Positions 57,520 to 64,000 of a stretch of DNA of 64,000 bases are shown piece by piece; the stretch's first letter is position 1; every line of letters starts with the position of its first letter. The notes under the pieces are model-generated. The model was not told where the DNA came from, did not search any database, and saw only the letters and a program-made list of their open reading frames with translations. Source of the DNA: Xanthomonas prunicola (GTDB lineage Bacteria > Pseudomonadota > Gammaproteobacteria > Xanthomonadales > Xanthomonadaceae); contig NZ_PHKV01000001.1 in assembly GCF_002846205.1 (NCBI RefSeq), forward strand, positions 1 to 64,000, in the 5' to 3' direction. The position numbers and the translations under genes were made by a program.

Positions 57520-59022
57520 TCAGAGCTTGGTCGCGGCAATCTGGGTAGCCAGCTTGGCGATCGAGGGTTCCATCAGATCGGTCAGCGGCTTCGGGTACAG
57601 GCCCAGGGCCAGCACGCCAGCGGCGAAGACCCCCAGCACGAATGCTTCGCGGCCATTGATGTCCTTCAGCTCGGCCACGTGTGCGTTGGCCACTTCGCCG
57701 AAGAACACGCGCTTGTAGAGCCACAGTGTGTAGGCAGCGGTGATCACCAACGTCGTGGCAGCAGCGAAGGCAACCAGCGGGTGCTTCTGGAAGCTGGCCA
57801 GGATCACCATGAATTCACCGACAAAACCACTGGTGCCCGGCAAGCCGGCGTTCGCCATGAAGAACAACATGGAGAAAGTGGCGAACCACGGCATCACATT
57901 GACCACGCCGCCGTAGTCGGCGATGCGACGCGTGTGCATGCGGTCGTACAGCACACCGATGCAGGAGAACATCGCGCCGGACACGAAGCCGTGCGAAATC
58001 ATCTGCACCATCGCGCCCTGCAGGCCCAGGCGAGCCGCATCGGTGCTGCCGTACTCGCGCACCAGGGTGAAGGCGATGAAGGTGCCGAGGGTGACGAAAC
58101 CCATGTGCGCGATGGACGAATACGCCACCAGCTTCTTCATGTCGTCCTGCACCAATGCCACCAGGCCGACGTAGATCACCGCGATCAGCGACAGCGTGAT
58201 CACCAGCCACGCGAACTCATGGCTGGCATCGGGAACGATGGGCAGATTGAAGCGCAGGAAGCCGTAGCCACCGATCTTCAACGCAATCGCCGCCAGGATC
58301 ACCGAACCGGCCGTCGGTGCTTCCACGTGCGCATCCGGCAACCAGGTGTGCACCGGGAACATCGGCACCTTGACCGCGAACGCGATCAGGAACGCGAAGA
58401 AGATCCAGGTCTGCTCCTTGGCGGTCAGCTGCAGCGCATACAGGTCGGCGAGCTGGAAGCTGCCGCCCTTCAGGTACAGGTAGACCAGACCCACCAGCAT
58501 CAGCACCGAGCCGAGGAAGGTGTAGAGGAAGAACTTCATCGCCGCGTAGATACGCCGCGGACCGCCCCAGACGCCGATGATCAGGAACATCGGGATCAGC
58601 ATGGCTTCGAAGAAGACATAGAACAGCATCGCGTCGGTGGCAGCGAAGATACCGACCGTGACGCCTTCCAGAATCAGGAACGCGGCGACGTACTGATTGA
58701 CGCGCTTGTCGATCGAGCGCCAGGCGCCGATCAGGGCCAGTACGGTCACCAGCGTGGTCAGCACGATCAACGCGACCGCGATGCCATCCACGCCCAGGTT
58801 GTAGCCGATGTTGTAGGCCGGAATCCAGGCGTGCAGTTCGATGAACTGCATCGCGTCATTGGCCGTGTCGTAGCCCAGCAGCGGCAGACTCAGCACAAAG
58901 GTCGCCACCGCCACCGCCAGGGATGCCCAGCGGGCAGTCTCGGCGTTGCGCAACGCAAGGATCAGGGCGCCACCGATAATCGGCAGCCAGATCAAGATAG
59001 ACAGTAAAGGCCAGTTCGACAC
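57520..59022 (-). CDS. nuoM: NADH-quinone oxidoreductase subunit M
   Basis: 500 residues, polytopic. FYVFFEAMLIPMFLIIGVWGGPRRIYAAMKFFLYT, FPVHTWLPDAHVEAPTAGSVILA and KLVAYSSIAHMGFVTLG are typical of NuoM. Lys and Glu residues of the proton channel are in the expected motifs. Between nuoL and nuoN with short gaps. Confidence 0.97.
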   Translation of the reverse strand: MSNWPLLSILIWLPIIGGALILALRNAETARWASLAVAVATFVLSLPLLGYDTANDAMQFIELHAWIPAYNIGYNLGVDGIAVALIVLTTLVTVLALIGAWRSIDKRVNQYVAAFLILEGVTVGIFAATDAMLFYVFFEAMLIPMFLIIGVWGGPRRIYAAMKFFLYTFLGSVLMLVGLVYLYLKGGSFQLADLYALQLTAKEQTWIFFAFLIAFAVKVPMFPVHTWLPDAHVEAPTAGSVILAAIALKIGGYGFLRFNLPIVPDASHEFAWLVITLSLIAVIYVGLVALVQDDMKKLVAYSSIAHMGFVTLGTFIAFTLVREYGSTDAARLGLQGAMVQMISHGFVSGAMFSCIGVLYDRMHTRRIADYGGVVNVMPWFATFSMLFFMANAGLPGTSGFVGEFMVILASFQKHPLVAFAAATTLVITAAYTLWLYKRVFFGEVANAHVAELKDINGREAFVLGVFAAGVLALGLYPKPLTDLMEPSIAKLATQIAATKL

Positions 59023-59042
59023 GTTTTCTTATTCCGTACAGG

Positions 59043-61232
59043 TCAACGCCAGAAATGCATCAGTACCGCCAACAAGGCGATCAAACCGATGATCATTGCG
59101 AAGGCGTAGTGATAGAGGAAACCGGATTGCGTGCGACGCAGCAGATTTGCAGCCAGGTCGATCAGTCGGGCAGAACCATTGACGACGACACCGTCGACCA
59201 CATGGGTATCGATGGCGCGTGACGCCTTGCCAAGGACAACACCGCCACCGGCGAAGCCATTGATCCACAGCTTGTCGAAGCCGTATTTGTTTTCCAGCAG
59301 CCACACGATCGGCGCGAACGCCTTGCGCGACTTGGTGGCCAGGTCGGGCTTCCACAGATAGAACAGCGCAGCGAGCAACAGACCGGCGACCGTCAGGAAG
59401 AACGGCGCCGCCATCATGCCGTGCAACGCGAACGCGACCGGGCCGTGGAATTCTTCGGCCAGCGCACCGACGGTATCGCGTGCCGGGTCGTAGAAGTCGA
59501 CGATGCCGGTGAAGAACGACACGGCCTGCCCTTTGAGCGCGTGCGCGGGGTGATGGCCCTGCCAATCGGTGCCGAACAACATCGGGCCGATGGTGAAGAA
59601 GCCGATCGCCACCGACGGGATCGCCAGCAGGATCAACGGCAGCGTCACCACCCACTTGGATTCGTGCGGCTCGTGCGCACCATGGTGGCCATGACCGTGG
59701 TCGTCGTGGCCGTGCGTATCGTGTGCATGTGCGTCGTGTGCATGTGCGTCGTGCGCATGACTGTCGTGCGCGTGGACCTGCGCCTCGGCATCGGTGTGCG
59801 CGCTGTCGTGGTGTGCATGCGCATCGTGCGCATGGGCATCGCGGAAACGTTCCTTGCCGTGGAAGGTCAGGAACAGCAGGCGGAAGCTGTAGAAGCTGGT
59901 GACCAGCACGCCGCCGAGCACGGCCCAGTAGCCATAGGTCGCGATCCAGCTATGCGACTCATGTGCGTGATGCGCAGCCGCTTCGATGATGGTGTCCTTC
60001 GAGTAGAACCCGGAGAAGAACGGCGTACCGACCAGCGCCAGGGTCCCGATCACGCTGGTCCAGTAAGTCACCTTCATGTACTTGCGCAGGCCGCCCATCT
60101 TGCGCATGTCCTGCTCGTGGTGCATGCCGATGATGACCGAGCCGGCCGCCAGGAACAGCAGCGCCTTGAAGAAGGCATGCGTCATCAGGTGGAACACGGC
60201 GGCCGAATAGGCCGACACGCCCAGCGCCACGGTCATGTAGCCGAGCTGGGACAGCGTCGAGTACGCGACCACGCGCTTGATGTCGTTCTGCACGATGCCG
60301 ATCAGGCCGGTGAAGAAGGCCGTGGTCGCACCGATGAACAGGATGAAGTTCAGCGCGGTTTCGGACAGCTCGAACAGCGGCGACATACGCGCCACCATGA
60401 AGATGCCGGCGGTGACCATCGTGGCAGCGTGGATCAGCGCCGAGATCGGGGTCGGGCCTTCCATCGAGTCCGGCAACCACACATGCAGCGGCACCTGCGC
60501 CGACTTGCCCATCGCACCGATGAACAGGCAGATGCAGATCAGCGTCATCACGCTCCACTCGTGGCCTGCGAACAGCTGCACCTTGGCACCGGCCATGGTG
60601 GTCGCGTTGGCAAACACGGTGGAGTAATCCAGCGAACCGAACCACAACAACACGCCGGCAATGCCGAGGATGAAGCCGAAGTCGCCGACGCGATTGACCA
60701 GGAAGGCCTTCATGTTGGCGAACACGGCGGTCGGGCGCTTGAACCAGAACCCGATCAGCAGGTACGACACCAGACCCACCGCTTCCCAGCCGAAGAACAG
60801 CTGCAGGAAGTTGTTGCTCATCACCAGCGTCAGCATGGAGAAGGTGAACAACGAGATGTAGCTGAAGAAGCGCTGGTAACCCGGGTCTTCCTCCATGTAG
60901 CCGATGGTGTAGATGTGCACCAGCAGCGACACGAAGGTCACCACCACCATCATCATCGCGGTCAGGCGATCGACCATGAAGCCGACATGCGCGGAGTAAT
61001 TGCCGACGTCGAAGAAGGTATACAGGTTCTGGTTGAACGGGCTGGCGCCCTGCTCCACCAATTGATACAGGGTCAGGCACGACAACACACAGCTGACCGC
61101 CACGCCGAGGATGGTGACGTACTGCGCGCCCTTGCGCCCCACCTGACGACCGAACAGGCCGGCGATGATGCTGCCGACCAGCGGTGCAAGCACCACTGCG
61201 ATCAGCAGACTCTTGGAGAGAGTGATTTCCAT
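59043..61232 (-). CDS. nuoL: NADH-quinone oxidoreductase subunit L with His/Asp-rich insert
   Basis: 729 residues, longer than E. coli NuoL (613). Normal N-terminal two thirds: GWEAVGLVSYLLIGFW, PLHVWLPDSMEGPTPISALIHAATMVTAG and KRVVAYSTLSQLGYM. Around residues 463-522 there is a low-complexity insert built from DAHAHD-type units (59665-59845) ending HGHHGAHEPHESK, between helices. The C-terminal helices and amphipathic arm follow (ILLAIPSVAIGF; KYGFDKLWINGF). The insert should be on a loop between membrane helices; its side of the membrane is not determined. Confidence 0.96.
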   Translation of the reverse strand: MEITLSKSLLIAVVLAPLVGSIIAGLFGRQVGRKGAQYVTILGVAVSCVLSCLTLYQLVEQGASPFNQNLYTFFDVGNYSAHVGFMVDRLTAMMMVVVTFVSLLVHIYTIGYMEEDPGYQRFFSYISLFTFSMLTLVMSNNFLQLFFGWEAVGLVSYLLIGFWFKRPTAVFANMKAFLVNRVGDFGFILGIAGVLLWFGSLDYSTVFANATTMAGAKVQLFAGHEWSVMTLICICLFIGAMGKSAQVPLHVWLPDSMEGPTPISALIHAATMVTAGIFMVARMSPLFELSETALNFILFIGATTAFFTGLIGIVQNDIKRVVAYSTLSQLGYMTVALGVSAYSAAVFHLMTHAFFKALLFLAAGSVIIGMHHEQDMRKMGGLRKYMKVTYWTSVIGTLALVGTPFFSGFYSKDTIIEAAAHHAHESHSWIATYGYWAVLGGVLVTSFYSFRLLFLTFHGKERFRDAHAHDAHAHHDSAHTDAEAQVHAHDSHAHDAHAHDAHAHDTHGHDDHGHGHHGAHEPHESKWVVTLPLILLAIPSVAIGFFTIGPMLFGTDWQGHHPAHALKGQAVSFFTGIVDFYDPARDTVGALAEEFHGPVAFALHGMMAAPFFLTVAGLLLAALFYLWKPDLATKSRKAFAPIVWLLENKYGFDKLWINGFAGGGVVLGKASRAIDTHVVDGVVVNGSARLIDLAANLLRRTQSGFLYHYAFAMIIGLIALLAVLMHFWR

Positions 61233-61239
61233 CTACGGG

Positions 61240-61545
61240 TCAGCCCTTCAACGTGTCGACTTCGGCCACATTGATCGTGCGGCGCGTACGGAACAGAGTC
61301 ACCAGGATCGCAAGACCGATGGCGGCCTCTGCGGCGGCAACGGTCAGGATGAAGAACACGAACAACTGACCGGCGGTATCGCCAAGCTCGCGCGAGAACG
61401 CGATGAAGTTGACGTTGACCGACAGCAGCATCAACTCGATCGACATCAGCAACACGATGACGTTCTTGCGGTTGAGGAAGATGCCGGCCAGGGAGATGCA
61501 GAACAGCACCGCGCCCAGTCCCAGCAGGTGGCCCAAGGTAATCAA
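61240..61545 (-). CDS. nuoK: NADH-quinone oxidoreductase subunit K
   Basis: 101 residues, three membrane helices, with the conserved Glu in [16 protein letters not shown] and another in [11 protein letters not shown]. Overlaps nuoJ by 4 bases. Confidence 0.97.
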
Positions 61546-62204
61546 GACTTCGCCTCCTGTCCGTCGGCCGCGTCACTCTGCGGCGCAACCTGTACCGGCT
61601 TTTCAACCGCCATTTTGACCATGCGCAAACGGTCGCCAGCCTTCACTCGCGACTGCTCGCCGGCGTTCTGCAGCTTGATGCCGGTGCGCTTGCGCAGGGT
61701 CAGCATCACCGCAGCCACTACCGCCACGGTCAGAATCACCGCGGCAAATTCGAACGGCAGCAGGAACTCGGTGTACAGGCTCTTGGCCAGCCAGGTCAGG
61801 TTCGAGCTGTCGGCAGCCTGCGCTGCTGCATTGTCGACCGGAAACGGCGTGGCAGTGCGCGACTTGACCCCGATCAAGGTGACCATCTGCGCCAGCATCG
61901 CCACCGCAACGATCACGCCCAGCGGCATGTACTTGACCCAGCCCTCGCGCAGCCGACTGGTGTCGATGTCCAGCATCATCACCACGAACAGGAACAACAC
62001 CATCACCGCGCCGACGTAGACCAGCACCAGGGTGACGCCAAGGAACTCGGCACCGACCAGCAGCCAGATACAGGCCATCGAGAAGAAGGTGAGGATCAGG
62101 CACAACACGGCGTACACCGGGTTGCGCACGCTGATCACCGCACCGGCGGACACGACCGCGACGGCGGAGAAGGCGTAAAAAGCAATAGAGACCCAGTCCA
62201 TCAT
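61542..62204 (-). CDS. nuoJ: NADH-quinone oxidoreductase subunit J
   Basis: 220 residues from ATG 62204 ([13 protein letters not shown]); ATG 62201 is equally possible. Five helices; [22 protein letters not shown] and [19 protein letters not shown] are NuoJ signatures. The N-terminal extension in the longer frame would overlap nuoI and is not supported. Confidence 0.95.
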
Positions 62205-62208
62205 GACC

Positions 62209-62697
62209 TCAACGGAAGGCGGCATCGGCAGCGCGACGCTCGGCGATCTCGGTTTCTAACCGGTCTCCGATCGCCAGCAGCTGCGGCTTGTTGATAATGT
62301 TTTCGCCACGCTTCTCGAAGTGATACTCGAGGATGTGCGTCTCGACGATCGAGTCCACCGGGCAGCTTTCCTCACAGAAACCGCAGAAGATGCACTTGAA
62401 CAGGTCGATGTCGTAACGCGTCGTGCGGCGACTACCGTCTTCGCGCTTGGCCGAATCGATGGTGATTGCCAGCGCCGGGCACACCGCTTCGCACAGTTTG
62501 CAGGCGATGCAGCGCTCTTCGCCGTTGGGGTAGCGGCGCAGCGCATGCAGGCCACGGAAACGCGGCGACTGCGGAAACTTCTCCATCGGATACAGCACGG
62601 TGTACTTGGGCTTGAACGTGTATTTCAACGTCAGCCACAAGCCTCCGAGCAGTTCGAGCAGGAGCAAGCTCTTGAAGTAATGGGTGATCTTGTTCAT
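62209..62697 (-). CDS. nuoI: NADH-quinone oxidoreductase subunit I
   Basis: 162 residues. Two 4Fe-4S motifs, [12 protein letters not shown] and [12 protein letters not shown], hold clusters N6a/N6b. Peripheral-arm subunit passing electrons towards quinone. 3 bases from nuoH. Confidence 0.98.
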   Translation of the reverse strand: MNKITHYFKSLLLLELLGGLWLTLKYTFKPKYTVLYPMEKFPQSPRFRGLHALRRYPNGEERCIACKLCEAVCPALAITIDSAKREDGSRRTTRYDIDLFKCIFCGFCEESCPVDSIVETHILEYHFEKRGENIINKPQLLAIGDRLETEIAERRAADAAFR

Positions 62698-62700
62698 CAG

Positions 62701-63792
62701 TTACACGCCCTTCTGGATCACGCCGTAAAACACCATCAACGCCGTCACTGCGATCCACACGATCGTGAGCGGAATGAACACCTTCCAGCCCAGACGCATG
62801 ATCTGGTCGTAGCGGTAGCGCGGGAAACTGGCACGGAACCAGATGTAGGCGCTGGCGAAGAAGAACACCTTCATCAGCAGCCACGGCCAACCGCCAGTCC
62901 ACACCCAATTGACCCACGGCGAAATATCCGCTGTGACCCAACCCTGGATCGGGCTCAGCCAGCCGCCCAGGAAGAAGATCGAGATCAGGAAGCTGACCAG
63001 GATCATGTTGGCGTATTCGGCCAGGAAGAACAGTGCGAATGCACCGCCCGAATATTCCACCATGTGGCCGGCGACGATTTCCGATTCGCCTTCCACCACG
63101 TCGAACGGCGCGCGATTGGTTTCGGCAACGCCGGAGACCCAGTACACGATGAACAAGGGGAACAGCGGAATCAGGAACCAGTCGAAGAAGCCGGAATTAC
63201 CCGCTTGCGCAAACACGATCTGGCTGAGGTTGACGCTGCCGGAAGCGATCATGACGCCGACCAGCGCAAAGCCCATCGCGATTTCGTAGCTGACCACCTG
63301 CGCGGCCGAGCGCATCGCACCCAGGAAGGCGTACTTGGAGTTGGAGGCCCAGCCAGCGAGGATGATGCCGTACACGCCCAGCGAGGTCATCGCCAGCAGA
63401 TACAGCAGACCGACGTTGGCGTTGGACAACACCAGCTTCGCATCGAACGGCACCACCGACCACGCGGCAAATGCAGGTGCCAGGGTCAGCAACGGGGCGA
63501 TGATGAACATCGCCTTGTGCGAGCTACTCGGCTGCAGGATCTCCTTGAACAGGAGTTTGAACACGTCGGCGAAGGCCTGGAAGATGCCCATTCCCACATA
63601 CATGGGCCCGTGGCGCACGTGCATCCAGCCGATCAGCTTGCGCTCCCAGACCACGTAGAAGGCCACCGAGATAATCACCGGCACGGCGATCAGCAGGATC
63701 TTCAATACCGACCAGAGCACCACGCCGCCATCGCCCAGTCCCAGAAACCACTGGTGCAAGGGGTCGACCAGGTTCAACAGCAATTCGTTCAT
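62701..63792 (-). CDS. nuoH: NADH-quinone oxidoreductase subunit H
   Basis: 363 residues from ATG 63792 ([16 protein letters not shown]), overlapping nuoG by 4 bases. [44 protein letters not shown] and [13 protein letters not shown] are the quinone-site motifs of NuoH. Confidence 0.98.
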   Translation of the reverse strand: MNELLLNLVDPLHQWFLGLGDGGVVLWSVLKILLIAVPVIISVAFYVVWERKLIGWMHVRHGPMYVGMGIFQAFADVFKLLFKEILQPSSSHKAMFIIAPLLTLAPAFAAWSVVPFDAKLVLSNANVGLLYLLAMTSLGVYGIILAGWASNSKYAFLGAMRSAAQVVSYEIAMGFALVGVMIASGSVNLSQIVFAQAGNSGFFDWFLIPLFPLFIVYWVSGVAETNRAPFDVVEGESEIVAGHMVEYSGGAFALFFLAEYANMILVSFLISIFFLGGWLSPIQGWVTADISPWVNWVWTGGWPWLLMKVFFFASAYIWFRASFPRYRYDQIMRLGWKVFIPLTIVWIAVTALMVFYGVIQKGV

Positions 63793-64000
63793 GCAGCCAC
63801 CACCGTTACACGACCGGCACCGAGCGGCGCGGTTGCGCCATGGCCGGATTCGATCCACACCGTGCCCGGTGCGACGCGCTTGTCCAGCACCACCGGCAAC
63901 GTTGCCTTACCGGCATCGGTACCGACCTTGACCATCTGACCTGCCTGGACCTGCAACTGTGCAGCCTGCTCCGGATGCATCGCCACGCACGGTGCGATGT
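63789..64000 (-). CDS. nuoG: NADH-quinone oxidoreductase subunit G (C-terminal end, partial)
   Basis: Open frame of about 70 codons entering from the right edge and stopping at 63789, overlapping nuoH (ATGA). Residues such as [23 protein letters not shown] and [12 protein letters not shown] fit the molybdopterin-oxidoreductase-like C-terminus of NuoG. Position upstream of nuoH confirms it. Confidence 0.88.
   Translation of the reverse strand, partial: IAPCVAMHPEQAAQLQVQAGQMVKVGTDAGKATLPVVLDKRVAPGTVWIESGHGATAPLGAGRVTVVAA

Noticed and set aside
59665-59845. Separate small gene or CRISPR-like repeat in the His-rich region
   Set aside because: The repeats are in frame with nuoL and lack spacer structure; it is a protein low-complexity insert.
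59421-61274. 617-codon plus-strand frame opposite nuoL
   Set aside because: Arg/His/Gln-rich shadow of nuoL; no family features.

Overview
The window looks like a chromosomal segment of a Xanthomonas species (gammaproteobacterium). It carries the antibacterial type IV secretion system of the Xanthomonadales (X-T4SS), in which VirB7 is fused to an N0-like domain and the effectors end in an XVIPCD export domain. It also has a Xanthomonas-style minor-pilin/PilY1 cluster, an Oar-type TonB receptor and the core metY-rimP-nusA-infB-rbfA-truB-rpsO-pnp and nuo operons. No relaxase, transposase, integrase or CRISPR array was seen. The species is not determined.

Layout. (1) 1-11288, minus strand: three head-to-tail modules of about 4 kb, each ordered virB6 copy - DUF4189 secreted protein - lipoprotein inhibitor (X-Tfi) - peptidoglycan-degrading effector (X-Tfe). 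The left edge cuts the third effector. (2) 11377-22981, minus: the secretion machine virD4, virB7-8-9-10-11-1-2-3-4-5 (virB6 opens the module array), plus an 80-residue hypothetical gene upstream of virD4. (3) 23996-26868: tRNA-Val, uvrB and a divergent FimT-like pseudopilin. (4) 26916-34087: tRNA-Asn and the type IV pilus minor-pilin operon fimT-pilV-pilW-pilX-pilY1-pilE. (5) 34257-41992: ppnN, a TonB-dependent receptor, grxD-SDR-marC and a divergent superoxide dismutase. (6) 42130-46103: purEK on the minus strand; UPF0434, nadC and a DUF2272 gene on the plus strand. (7) 46388-55822: the transcription/translation operon, from initiator tRNA-Met to pnp. (8) 56023-64000: nuoG(partial)-H-I-J-K-L-M-N of respiratory complex I.

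How it works together. VirD4 recruits effectors through the XVIPCD, VirB4/B11/D4 power export, VirB7-B9-B10 form the envelope channel, VirB2/B5 form the pilus, and VirB3/B6/B8 belong to the inner-membrane complex. The exported effectors are three different cell-wall hydrolases sharing one C-terminal half. Each lies directly downstream of its own lipoprotein, presumably an inhibitor protecting the producer and its kin.

The most notable signal is the tandem module array. The effector enzyme domain and its inhibitor differ completely from unit to unit. The PG-binding/XVIPCD half, the virB6 body and the DUF4189 gene are repeated. The second and third virB6 copies are damaged at their 5' ends, and a decayed extra DUF4189 copy is present. 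This reads as a growing effector cassette array built by recombination between conserved flanks. Other points of interest are an SOD with two altered active-site residues, an SDR lacking its catalytic Ser/Lys, a CEFS glutaredoxin, a His/Asp-rich insert in NuoL, a pseudopilin with Gln instead of Glu5, hairpins in the three larger gaps between virB genes, and a GGA-rich leader before virB7.
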